A stretch of 17,037 nt of DNA from Alphaproteobacteria bacterium (lineage in GTDB: Bacteria; Pseudomonadota; Alphaproteobacteria; Geminicoccales; Geminicoccaceae): positions 1 to 17,037 of the forward strand of contig JALSRW010000155.1 in the NCBI GenBank assembly GCA_026984595.1, read 5' to 3'. Below the pieces are notes generated by a model. That model searched no databases, was not told the origin of the DNA, and saw only the letters and a program-made list of their open reading frames with translations. Positions 1 to 6,666 of the stretch are shown here, in pieces; within the stretch, counting starts at the first letter, position 1, and each line of letters starts with the position of its first letter. A program made the position numbers and the translations under genes.

Positions 1-378
1 CTCCAGCGCGCGGCCGGCGGCGAGGATCGCCGCCAAGGGATCGGTGACGCGGGCGCGCGGAAGGACGGTCCCGATTGCCCGGGAGACGGCTTCGGATCCC
101 AGCACCGTCGCCCCCGAGGTGCAGGCGTAGGCGACGACCTCGAGATCCGCGGTGGTCGGCAACAGACGTACCGCATCGGGCAGCTCGCGTTCCATGCGGG
201 CGAGGGTGTCGGGGCGCACCTCCGCCGCCACGGGGATGCGGCTGTGGTAGAGCGCGACGCCTTCGAGCGCGGTGATCCGGGCGAGCTCCGGCTCCACCGT
301 GGCGTCTTCGGCCAGCACCAGGACACCGAGGCTGGCACGCCGGCCGATTCCCTCGTCCGTGTCGAAATCCGGCTTCAC
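1..378 (-). CDS. Asp/Glu racemase / maleate isomerase family protein (N-terminal part)
   Basis: The minus-strand frame is open from a GTG at 376-378 to the window edge and gives 126 residues; the C-terminal half lies outside. The start was chosen because the nearest ATG, at the preceding stop codon, runs into a stop after three codons, whereas this GTG has a GGGGA about eight bases upstream. The protein opens with a beta-strand typical of the family (LGVLVL, about residues 17-22), then TVEPE, YHSRIP (44-49) and AYACTSGA (84-91). C86 is placed like the first catalytic cysteine of the Asp/Glu racemase, maleate isomerase and arylmalonate decarboxylase fold; the second cysteine would be beyond the window. 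Only four bases separate it from the M24 hydrolase gene, so the two are almost certainly co-transcribed. The substrate cannot be read from the fragment. EutA-type proteins of ectoine use are relatives, but nothing here proves that role. Confidence 0.8.
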   Translation of the reverse strand, partial: MKPDFDTDEGIGRRASLGVLVLAEDATVEPELARITALEGVALYHSRIPVAAEVRPDTLARMERELPDAVRLLPTTADLEVVAYACTSGATVLGSEAVSRAIGTVLPRARVTDPLAAILAAGRALE

Positions 379-382
379 CCGC

Positions 383-1564
383 TCATCCCCGGATCACGGG
401 CAGCTCCGGCGCCGCCCGGGGCGTCAGCAGCCGCGCGCCCCGCGGACCGACCACCACATTCTCCTCCTGCACCATCATGCGATTGCCACCGCAGGAAAGC
501 GAGGGCTCGAGGGTGAGGACCATGTTCTCCTCGATCACCGTATCGTCTCCTTCCATGAGCGACGGCCATTCGGTGAGCTGCATTCCGAGCCCGTGGCCGA
601 GGCGGCCGATGTTGCCGTCTCCTTCGCCCGCTTCGGCGAGCACCGCCCGCATGGCCCGGTACAGCTCGCGGCAGGTGGCGCCGGGACGGGTGGCGGCGAT
701 GCCCGCTTCGGTGGCCCGCCACAGCAGATCGTAGGCACGGCGGGCCGCGTCCTCCGCCCTTCCGATGGCGAAGTTGCGGTCGAAATCGCAGAAATAGCCG
801 TCCCAGCGCAGGCCGAGATCGAGCATCAGGATGTCGCCTTGCGCCAGAGGGCGGCGGGAGGGCGGCGAAATCACATCCTCGTACCCTCCCGGACCGGCGC
901 CGCCGGCAAGGTAGGGTACTTCATCTGCACCCCGGGCCAGCGTCTCCCGGCGGAAGGTGCGAAAGAGATCCTCGAGCGGCACGCCCGGGCGGGCGAACTC
1001 CGGCAGCCGTGCGAAAGCGCTTGCGCCGATCGCGCAGGCATGGGCGATCTTCTCGATCTCGGCCGGCGTCTTCACCATGCGCAGCGCGCGAACGATCGGC
1101 GTGGCATCGACGATCCGGAGACCGGGCAGGGCCGCGAGCAGCCGTTCGTAATCGCCGAGGGGCATGCGGAGATGCGTCTCGGGCCCCTTGAGCACGCCGA
1201 GCCGCCGGCGCTTTCGGGCGAGCGGCGCCAGGAGCTCGATCAGCAGGCTCAGCCCATCGTCCTCGGGCCGGGGGGCCGGCCAGCTCCGAATGTCCTCGAT
1301 CCAGGTTCGCCGCATCACCGGCAGGCCGATCTCGGGGATGACGGCGACGGGCTCGCCCTCTACCGGCAGGAACAGGAACCAGGGTCGCGTCGGGCTCTGC
1401 CAGAATCCGGTGTGAAACCCGGTGAAGTAGCGGATTTCGGGTTCCGTCGTGAGCAGCATGCCGGCCATGTCGCATGCTGCCATGCGGTCCTGCGCACGGC
1501 GGGTGCGGGCGGTGAACTCGTTCGGAGGAAATCCTCGCTCGGGAACCTTCGAGGGCGCGGTCAT
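383..1564 (-). CDS. M24 family metallopeptidase-fold hydrolase (Xaa-Pro peptidase-like)
   Basis: A 393-residue protein with an N-terminal creatinase-type domain (about 18-150) and a C-terminal pita-bread M24 domain (about 165-385). The five metal ligands are present: D249 (in LMLDLG), D260 (in YFCDFDR), H324 (in GHGLG), E353 (in LTLEPS) and E367 (in VQEENVVV). Aminopeptidase P and prolidase relatives usually have a second histidine in the GHGxGxxxHE motif, but here the motif reads GHGLGMQLTE, with threonine 331 instead, so the activity may be a special amide hydrolysis rather than ordinary Xaa-Pro cleavage. The frame stays open upstream to 1723, but that extension reads through the tRNA-Ser gene; the ATG at 1562-1564 is the sensible start, with only a weak GGCGG ribosome site. 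No signal peptide is seen, so it should be cytosolic. The racemase-family gene follows four bases later and probably acts on the same compound. Family is sure; substrate is unknown. Confidence 0.88.
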   Translation of the reverse strand: MTAPSKVPERGFPPNEFTARTRRAQDRMAACDMAGMLLTTEPEIRYFTGFHTGFWQSPTRPWFLFLPVEGEPVAVIPEIGLPVMRRTWIEDIRSWPAPRPEDDGLSLLIELLAPLARKRRRLGVLKGPETHLRMPLGDYERLLAALPGLRIVDATPIVRALRMVKTPAEIEKIAHACAIGASAFARLPEFARPGVPLEDLFRTFRRETLARGADEVPYLAGGAGPGGYEDVISPPSRRPLAQGDILMLDLGLRWDGYFCDFDRNFAIGRAEDAARRAYDLLWRATEAGIAATRPGATCRELYRAMRAVLAEAGEGDGNIGRLGHGLGMQLTEWPSLMEGDDTVIEENMVLTLEPSLSCGGNRMMVQEENVVVGPRGARLLTPRAAPELPVIRG

Positions 1565-1575
1565 CGCAACCGCCG

Positions 1576-1591
1576 CCGGCGATACCGCCGG
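1576..1591 (-). other. Small hairpin in the leader of the M24 gene
   Basis: CCGGCG and CGCCGG (six perfect pairs) flank a four-base loop, 11 bases before the M24 start codon and about 80 bases after the 3' end of tRNA-Ser. It could end tRNA transcription, although no T-run follows, or shield the weak ribosome site. Chance occurrence is possible in DNA this GC-rich. Confidence 0.3.
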
Positions 1592-1673
1592 GAGGGAAGA
1601 TCCTCGCTTCGGGGAAGGAAACACGGGGGGCGTTCGATCGCTCCGCTCACGGCCCGGCGTCCTTCGATCGCGT

Positions 1674-1766
1674 TGGCGGAGACGGAGGGATTCGAACCCT
1701 CGGTACGGCTTGTCACCGTACAACGGTTTAGCAAACCGCCGCCTTCAGCCACTCGGCCACGTCTCC
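1674..1766 (-). tRNA. tRNA-Ser (anticodon GCU)
   Basis: The acceptor stem GGAGACG (1760-1766) pairs with CGTCTCC (1678-1684), followed by discriminator G at 1677 and an encoded CCA at 1674-1676. The T-loop GGTTCGAATCC is intact. The anticodon stem closes a TTGCTAA loop with GCT at 1730-1732, reading AGC and AGU codons. A long variable arm (TTGTACGGTGACAAGCCGTAC, roughly 1704-1724) marks it as class II. Length is 93 bases with CCA. It lies between the YbaK-family gene and the M24 gene on the same strand and has a plausible promoter of its own. Confidence 0.97.
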
Positions 1767-1776
1767 GATCGAGGTC

Positions 1777-1805
1777 TATCTAGAGATGCCGCATGCGGCC
1801 GTCAA
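1777..1805 (-). promoter_or_regulatory. Probable promoter of tRNA-Ser(GCU)
   Basis: On the minus strand TTGACG (1800-1805) is followed after 17 bases by TAGATA (1777-1782), and the tRNA 5' end is at 1766, giving a leader of only a few bases. The -35 is close to consensus and the -10 is fair. The spacer carries a 12-base palindrome, GCCGCATGCGGC (1788-1799). Confidence 0.5.
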
Positions 1806-1821
1806 TCAGGCGCCTTTCGCG

Positions 1822-2307
1822 TCATTCGGAGATCTCGTCACTCGGCTTGCCACCGGTCAGATGCAGGAGTTCGTCGAATTCCGTTTCGAAGACGCAGCGG
1901 GGATGACCGGCGGCCGCACAGATCCGCGGAAACCGTCCGAGACCGCGGTCGATCACCGGCGGCAGCGGCGTCAGCGAGCCCACCGGCGCCACCCCGCCGA
2001 TGGGGAAGCCGGTGATCTTCTTTCCCCGCTCCGCATCGGCTCTACGGACATCGCCCTCGAGGTCGAAGAGCTCGGGAAGTCTGCCCTCCCGGCATCGGCG
2101 GTCCCCGGCGATCGCCACCAGCGCCGGATCGAAACCGGTCTCCAACAGCAGGGGCTTGGTGATGGCGCCGAGCGCGACGCCCAGGGCGCGGGCCGCATCC
2201 GCTGCGGTGGCCGCGGGTTCGGTGCGCTCGATGATCCGCTCGCGATCGCCTTTTGCCGCGAGAACCTCCCGAACGCGTTCGACGGGAGGGGGATCGACGA
2301 GGCTCAT
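1822..2307 (-). CDS. YbaK/ProXp-family aminoacyl-tRNA deacylase
   Basis: A single-domain protein of 161 residues, the usual size for free-standing YbaK/EbsC/ProXp proteins, which hydrolyse wrongly charged aminoacyl-tRNA in trans (for example Cys- or Ala-tRNA-Pro, Ser- or Thr-tRNA, depending on subgroup). Family marks are the lysine of GAITKPLLL (K51), the QxP-less IAGDRRC segment (about 66-72), and the GGVAPVG loop (about 104-110), equivalent to the GxxSPxG motif of the family. The ATG at 2305-2307 overlaps the stop of the glutathione-transferase gene by four bases (ATGA), so the two are translationally coupled. tRNA-Ser(GCU) starts 55 bases downstream. The sequence alone does not tell which mischarged tRNA it clears. 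Family assignment is firm, subgroup open. Confidence 0.87.
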   Translation of the reverse strand: MSLVDPPPVERVREVLAAKGDRERIIERTEPAATAADAARALGVALGAITKPLLLETGFDPALVAIAGDRRCREGRLPELFDLEGDVRRADAERGKKITGFPIGGVAPVGSLTPLPPVIDRGLGRFPRICAAAGHPRCVFETEFDELLHLTGGKPSDEISE

Positions 2308-2939
2308 CGAGGCACCGGGATCCGCTGGTTGCGTTTCGGAACATCGTAGCCGCGCACGACGGCCGGCCGTGCCGCGATTTCCAGATACCACCTGCGCACA
2401 TTGGGGAAGCTGTCGAGCGCGACGCGCTGCCACTCGAACCGGGAAACCCAGGGCCAGGTCGCGATATCGGCGATGGTGTACTCCTCGCAGGCGAGATACG
2501 GGCTCTGGCCCAGCCGCCGGTCCATCACCCCGTAGAGGCGCAGGGTTTCCCTGTGGTAGCGCTCCTCGGCATAGGGGCATTCGCCGGGATGGAACTTCAG
2601 GAAGTGATGGGCCTGGCCGAACATCGGCCCCACGCCGCCCATCTGGAACATCAGCCATTCGAGAGTCTGCAGGCGCTTCTTCGGCTCCGGCGGCAGGAAC
2701 CGGCCGCTCTTCTCGGCGAGATAGATCAGGATGGCGCCCGACTCGAACACGCTCCAGCCGTTGTCGCGATCGACGATGGCCGGGATCTTGTTGTTGGGAC
2801 TGATCTTCAGGAAATCGGGATCGAACTGCTCGCCCTTGCCGATGTCGATCGGATGCACCTCGTAAGCGAGGCCGCATTCCTCCAGCATGATCGAGATCTT
2901 GCGACCGTTGGGCGTACTCCAGGTGTAGAGGTCGATCAT
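2304..2939 (-). CDS. yfcG: Nu-class glutathione S-transferase / disulfide-bond oxidoreductase (YfcG/YghU type)
   Basis: A 211-residue cytosolic protein with an N-terminal thioredoxin-like domain (1-~82) and an all-helical C-terminal domain (~90-205). The start YTWSTPNGRK with T9 and N11 is the signature of the Nu class, in which Thr and Asn rather than a catalytic Tyr, Ser or Cys hold glutathione; later come NNKIPAIVD (glutathione backbone contact) and ESGAILIYLAEK (gamma-glutamyl contact). Known members bind two glutathione molecules and act as disulfide reductases with little transferase activity. The frame extends five codons further, but a GGGGGAG sits just before the internal ATG at 2937-2939, which was chosen. 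It follows the TRAP large subunit by 70 bases on the same strand and is coupled to the YbaK-family gene. Whether it shares the TRAP transcript is unclear. Confidence 0.9.
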   Translation of the reverse strand: MIDLYTWSTPNGRKISIMLEECGLAYEVHPIDIGKGEQFDPDFLKISPNNKIPAIVDRDNGWSVFESGAILIYLAEKSGRFLPPEPKKRLQTLEWLMFQMGGVGPMFGQAHHFLKFHPGECPYAEERYHRETLRLYGVMDRRLGQSPYLACEEYTIADIATWPWVSRFEWQRVALDSFPNVRRWYLEIAARPAVVRGYDVPKRNQRIPVPR

Positions 2940-2943
2940 CGCA

Positions 2944-2950
2944 CTCCCCC
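2944..2950 (-). promoter_or_regulatory. Ribosome binding site of the glutathione-transferase gene
   Basis: GGGGGAG on the minus strand ends four bases before the ATG at 2937-2939. It lies between the two candidate start codons and so decides in favour of the shorter protein. Confidence 0.7.
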
Positions 2951-3009
2951 GCATGTTCGATCTCTGGATACGGAACGGCTGCGATTTGCGCCAGCCGGGT
3001 GCGGCGGCA

Positions 3010-4332
3010 TTACCCGAACCGCGCGGGTCCCATGAGCTGATCGGGAAGCCAGGTGGCGATCTGCGGAAACAGGGCGAGCAGAACCATGCCGAGGACCATC
3101 ATCAGCATGAAGGGCAATGCTCCCCGCAGGACCACCGGCAGCGGCACGTCGGGGGTGATGCTGTTGATCACATAGAGGTTGAGCCCCACGGGCGGGGTGA
3201 TGAGGCCGATCTCCATGTTGATGGTGAAGATCACCGCGAACCAGTACGGGTCGAAGCCCGCCTGGGTGATGATCGGCAACAGAATGGGGGCGGTCATCAC
3301 GATCACCGCCACCGGCGGCAGGAAGAAGCCGGCCACCAGCAGGAACAGGTTGATGATGCCCATCAGCACCCAGCGGTTGACATCCAGGGAAGCGATGGTC
3401 TCCGCTACCGCCTGGGTGATGAACAGGCTCGAGAGCATATAGGAGAAGAGGGCCGAGGCGGCGATGATCAGCATGATCATCACCGATTCCCGGGTACTGT
3501 CCCGGAGGATCGCCCAGAGATGCCGCGGATCGGTGATGCGATAGACGACCACCACCAGCAGCAGGCAGAGCGCGGCGCCGACTCCGGCCGCTTCCGAGGG
3601 GGTGGCGATCCCGCCGTACAGCACGTAGAGAACGCCGACGACGATCGCCAGGAAGGGCAGCACCCGCGGCAGCACCTCGAATTTCTCGCGCCAGCCGTAG
3701 CCCCGTTCGCGGGCGCCGAAACTCCAGCCCCGGCGCCAGCTCAGATAGAGCGACCAGGCCATGAACAGGGAGGTCAGCATCAACCCCGGCAGGATGCCGG
3801 CCAGGAACAGCCGACCGATCGAGGTCTCGGTGGCGATGCCGTAGACGATCATGGTGATGCTGGGCGGGATCAGGATGCCGAGCGTGCCGCCGGCGGCGAT
3901 GGCTCCGGTGGCCAGCTCGTCGGGCACGCCGCGGCTGCGCATCTCGGGAATGCCCATCTTGCCGATCGCAGCGCAAGTCGCCGGCGAGGATCCGGAGAGG
4001 GCGGCGAAGATGCCACAGGCGCCGATGTTGGCGATGATCAGCCCGCCCGGCAGCCGCCACAGCCAGCGGTCGAGGGCGGCATAGAGATCGCGGCCGGCGG
4101 GAGATCCCGCCACCGCCGCCCCCATCAGGATGAACATGGGGATCGAGACCAGCGAGAATTCGGCGATCCCGGCGAAGAAGGTTTCGGCCAGCAGGGACAG
4201 GGCATCGGTCCCCTCGAAGGCCACCAGGAAGCCGATCGAGACGAGGCCCAGGCCGAAGGCGATGGGCACCCCCGCCCCGAGCACGAGGATGGTGGCGACC
4301 CCCACCAGAATGCCGATCTCGAGGGGGCTCAC
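3010..4332 (-). CDS. dctM: TRAP transporter large membrane subunit (DctM family)
   Basis: A 440-residue, very hydrophobic protein, the normal length for DctM, the ion-coupled permease of tripartite ATP-independent periplasmic transporters. It shows family motifs: an N-terminal helix (PLEIGILVGVATILVLG), the GSSPATCAAIGKMGIPEM loop, GTLGILIPPS in the first half, and the LITPPVGLNLYV motif in the second, consistent with two structural repeats. The frame is open upstream to 4509, but that part is the shadow of dctQ. The GTG at 4330-4332 overlaps the dctQ stop as GTGA, and translation from it begins directly with the family N-terminus. It works with DctQ in the inner membrane and DctP in the periplasm to take up an organic acid or similar anion with Na+ or H+. 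Confidence 0.95.
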   Translation of the reverse strand: MSPLEIGILVGVATILVLGAGVPIAFGLGLVSIGFLVAFEGTDALSLLAETFFAGIAEFSLVSIPMFILMGAAVAGSPAGRDLYAALDRWLWRLPGGLIIANIGACGIFAALSGSSPATCAAIGKMGIPEMRSRGVPDELATGAIAAGGTLGILIPPSITMIVYGIATETSIGRLFLAGILPGLMLTSLFMAWSLYLSWRRGWSFGARERGYGWREKFEVLPRVLPFLAIVVGVLYVLYGGIATPSEAAGVGAALCLLLVVVVYRITDPRHLWAILRDSTRESVMIMLIIAASALFSYMLSSLFITQAVAETIASLDVNRWVLMGIINLFLLVAGFFLPPVAVIVMTAPILLPIITQAGFDPYWFAVIFTINMEIGLITPPVGLNLYVINSITPDVPLPVVLRGALPFMLMMVLGMVLLALFPQIATWLPDQLMGPARFG

Positions 4333-4847
4333 AGGGCGCTGGCCCCGATCTTGCCGAAGGGCTCGGCGCGACCGCTCACGAGCATTCCGAGATCGGCGGT
4401 GAGCTGGAGCACCAGCAGAAAAGCGCCGACCGGCAGCGGCAGCACCGGGATCCAGAGCGGCAGCGCCCACACCGTATCCGTGGTCCAGCCTTCGGCCCAG
4501 GTCTCCCACCAGTAGAGGGCGGCCTGCCAGAAGAGCGCCAGGCAGAACAGCAGGGTCAGAAGATGGGCCAGCACGGCCAGGAGGAAACGGCCCCTGCGCT
4601 GCAGATAATGCGGCACCAGATCGACCATCACATGGCCCTTGAGGGCCAGCACATAGGGGCTGCCTAGGAAGGTACTGGCGACCACCGCATAGGTCACGAA
4701 CTCGGTCTGCCAGACGGTCGAGGCGCCGAGCAGGTAGCGCATGAACACCATCTGACAGACCACCAGCACCGCCGCCGCCAGGAGGCCGGCGGCGAACAGC
4801 CCCGCCGCCAGCGAGATCCCGCGCACCAGACGCGCAAATGCCTCCAT
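4329..4847 (-). CDS. dctQ: TRAP transporter small membrane subunit (DctQ family)
   Basis: About 172 residues with four hydrophobic helices (roughly residues 10-38, 44-68, 85-112 and 128-150), as in DctQ proteins, which form one membrane unit with DctM. The FMRYLLG...WQTEF segment between helices one and two is the recognisable family motif. Two in-frame ATGs lie three codons apart (4854-4856 and 4845-4847); the second is preferred because GGGA sits eight bases before it, whereas the first has no well-spaced ribosome site. The stop is overlapped by the dctM GTG. A strong GC hairpin lies between the dctP stop and this start, suggesting lower output of the membrane subunits than of the binding protein. 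Confidence 0.9.
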   Translation of the reverse strand: MEAFARLVRGISLAAGLFAAGLLAAAVLVVCQMVFMRYLLGASTVWQTEFVTYAVVASTFLGSPYVLALKGHVMVDLVPHYLQRRGRFLLAVLAHLLTLLFCLALFWQAALYWWETWAEGWTTDTVWALPLWIPVLPLPVGAFLLVLQLTADLGMLVSGRAEPFGKIGASAL

Positions 4848-4891
4848 GCCGAACATCCCGGACTGGTGGTCGTCCCCCGAGCGACGAAAGA

Positions 4892-4925
4892 GGCCGGCCC
4901 GCCCGCCCGGCGGGGCGGGCCGGCC
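4892..4925 (-). terminator. GC hairpin between dctP and dctQ (attenuator or partial terminator)
   Basis: A perfect 13-base-pair stem (4892-4904 with 4913-4925, arm GGCCGGCCCGCCC) around an eight-base loop. In the direction of transcription it comes 13 bases after the dctP stop codon and is followed by TCTTTCG, too poor a T-run for a full terminator. It probably stabilises the dctP message end or lets only part of the transcripts continue into dctQM, a common way to make excess binding protein. Confidence 0.6.
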
Positions 4926-4938
4926 GCCCGGCTGCGTG

Positions 4939-5925
4939 CTATTCGACGGAAAGGGCCAGCTCGATCAGCCTGGCGCCGCCCTCGACTTCTTCGCTGAACT
5001 TCTTGTAGGCGCTTTTCTTGGCGACATCGAGCCAGGCGTCGAACTCGTCGCCACTCATCTCGATGACCTCGACCCCCGCCTTGGAGAAGACGTCGATCAT
5101 CTTCTGGTCGAGCTTCTTGGCCTCCTCGAAGAAGAAATCCTCGGCCTTCTGACCGGCCGCGACGAAGGCCTGGCGCTGGGCGTCATCGAGCTTGTTCCAG
5201 GTCTTCTTGGACATCAGGATCGGCTCGTACATGAACCACAGCGCGTTCGCGCCGGGCGCGGTGAGACATTTGACCACCTCGTAGAGGCGGTAGGAGACGA
5301 AGCTGCCGGAGCTGGTGTTGGCGGCATCGAGCACACCGGTCTGCATGGCGGTATAGATCTCGGAGCTGGGCATCGAGGCGATGGAGGCGCCGGCGGCCGC
5401 CAGCATTTCCTCGAACATCGGCCCGGCAGCCCGCATCACCAGGCCCTTCACCGAATCCGGTCCCCGGATGCAGCCCTTCTTGGAGCCGAAGGCGCCGGCG
5501 AGCCAGGCGTCGGAGATCACCACCACTCCGGCGTCGTCGATGATCTTCTTGATCTCGTCCATGAAGGGCGAATCGTTGAGGCGTCGCGCCCGCTCGTGAT
5601 TGCGCACCAGACCCGGCATCAGGGTGGCGCTGAACTGGGGATGGCGGCCCGAGGCATAGTCCAGCGGGAAGGCCGAGATGTCGAGCTGGCCCTTGACCAT
5701 CGCCGCCCACTGTTCCTTGGGCTTGTAGAGGGACTTGCCCGGATAGACCTTGATCTCGATGCCGACATTGGCGGCCTCGACCTCGCGCTTGATGATCTGC
5801 ACCATCTCGTCGCGCACATCGCCCTTCCCCCCGGGCCATTGATGCGAGGCCTTGAGAACCAGAGCGTCGGCCTGCTGACCGGCCAGCAGGAACGCGCCGG
5901 TCAGCAACAAGGTCTTGAACTGCAT
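4939..5925 (-). CDS. dctP: TRAP transporter periplasmic substrate-binding protein (DctP family)
   Basis: A 328-residue protein with a Sec signal peptide (about residues 1-21, cleavage near ADA|LVLKA), followed by a DctP-type binding protein: KASHQW strand, GVEIKVYPGKSL-like segment (about 55-66), and the conserved arginine in GLVMRAAG (R165), which in this family forms a salt bridge with the substrate carboxylate, then SSEIYTAMQTGVLDAAN (about 187-203). The start is well supported by GGGGAGGA six bases before the ATG at 5923-5925. It delivers substrate to the DctQM complex encoded immediately downstream. The ligand is most likely a carboxylate; nearby amide-hydrolase and racemase-family genes hint at an amino-acid derivative, but this is only inference from position. 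Confidence 0.93.
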   Translation of the reverse strand: MQFKTLLLTGAFLLAGQQADALVLKASHQWPGGKGDVRDEMVQIIKREVEAANVGIEIKVYPGKSLYKPKEQWAAMVKGQLDISAFPLDYASGRHPQFSATLMPGLVRNHERARRLNDSPFMDEIKKIIDDAGVVVISDAWLAGAFGSKKGCIRGPDSVKGLVMRAAGPMFEEMLAAAGASIASMPSSEIYTAMQTGVLDAANTSSGSFVSYRLYEVVKCLTAPGANALWFMYEPILMSKKTWNKLDDAQRQAFVAAGQKAEDFFFEEAKKLDQKMIDVFSKAGVEVIEMSGDEFDAWLDVAKKSAYKKFSEEVEGGARLIELALSVE

Positions 5926-5972
5926 GTTTTTCCTCCCCGGATGGCTGGCTTCGCTCGGGCCAGACCCTAGCC

Positions 5973-5993
5973 GAGGCAGGAGGCAGGAGGCAA
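5973..5993. repeat. Three tandem 7-base repeats upstream of dctP
   Basis: GAGGCAG, GAGGCAG, GAGGCAA in a row on the plus strand, about 50 bases upstream of the dctP start. The surrounding gap 5926-6108 otherwise holds only GC-rich sequence with short imperfect inverted repeats and no clear promoter or terminator. The repeats could be regulator sites or simple slippage products. Confidence 0.6.
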
Positions 5994-6108
5994 GGTCGCG
6001 CCGCGGCGGCGGACCTCCGCGGCCCGCCGGAGCGGCCCGACGACGAGCGGGGCACGCCGGGGACCACCCCGCGGGGGCGGCCCCACCGCGATCCGCCGCA
6101 GCGCGGGC

Positions 6109-6540
6109 TCAGATGCCCTTCAGCGGATCGCTCGGAGGTTCCTCGACGCTGGCCAGGGCACGGGCCAGGTTGCAGATCGCCTCCTGGTACTTACGGTTGG
6201 GCAGGGCGATGAAATTGCGGGCCAGCTCCAGGAGCATCCGCTGCTGCGGTGTCGGCTTGAAGTCCCGCTCGGTCTCCATGCCCTCGAAGAAGTAGCCGAC
6301 ATCGACCCCGAGCGCCTGGGCGATGGTGAACAGCCGACCGGCGGCGATCCGGTTGATGCCCTTCTCGTATTTGTGGGCCTGCTGGTAGGTGACCCCGATC
6401 AGCTCGGCCATCTGCTGCTGGGTCAGTCCCAGCATGATGCGCCGCTCGCGCATCCGTGCGCCGACATGGCGGTCCACTTCCTGGGCGCGCGACCGGCCCG
6501 GCCGGGCCTCGTTCTTCGGTCTTGCCATGGTTGCCGTCAT
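6109..6540 (-). CDS. Xre-family transcriptional regulator (HTH_3)
   Basis: A 143-residue DNA-binding protein. The helix-turn-helix domain spans about residues 26-85, with LTQQQMAELIGVTYQQAHKYEKG (39-61) as the core, the second helix pair being the recognition element. It continues with RIAAGRLFTIAQALGVDVGYFF, as in the small Xre proteins abundant in alphaproteobacteria, and has a short basic N-terminus and a C-terminal helical tail (about 98-131) probably used for dimer formation. The start at 6538-6540 has GGAG six bases ahead; an ATG four codons later is the alternative. It is upstream of and on the same strand as the TRAP genes and divergent from puuD, so it may control either set and itself. 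No ligand domain is visible. Confidence 0.9.
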   Translation of the reverse strand: MTATMARPKNEARPGRSRAQEVDRHVGARMRERRIMLGLTQQQMAELIGVTYQQAHKYEKGINRIAAGRLFTIAQALGVDVGYFFEGMETERDFKPTPQQRMLLELARNFIALPNRKYQEAICNLARALASVEEPPSDPLKGI

Positions 6541-6557
6541 GACTCACTCCTTTCCTG

Positions 6558-6583
6558 CCGGAGCGGATAGGAACCCGCTCCGG
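6558..6583 (-). promoter_or_regulatory. Stem-loop in the xre leader, next to its ribosome site
   Basis: CCGGAGCGG (6558-6566) and CCGCTCCGG (6575-6583) form nine perfect pairs around ATAGGAAC. On the xre message the stem ends about eight bases before the Shine-Dalgarno GGAG. It may be an operator for a dimeric regulator (self-control) or an RNA element affecting translation. Confidence 0.5.
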
Positions 6584-6666
6584 ACTGGTCAGGCCGGTCG
6601 ACGGATACGCTCGCGCGATAGTCGGCACCACCCGGCTCTGACGTTCCACCCAACAGGTTAGTTTCG

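Noticed and set aside
383..1564. Ectoine hydrolase (DoeA/EutD) assignment suggested by the neighbouring racemase-family gene
   Set aside because: The N-terminal domain and the GHGLGMQLTE motif do not look like DoeA, and no other ectoine-use gene is visible.
1565..1723. Upstream extension of the M24 gene in frame
   Set aside because: Its codons read through the 3' half of tRNA-Ser(GCU); the family N-terminus begins near the ATG at 1564.
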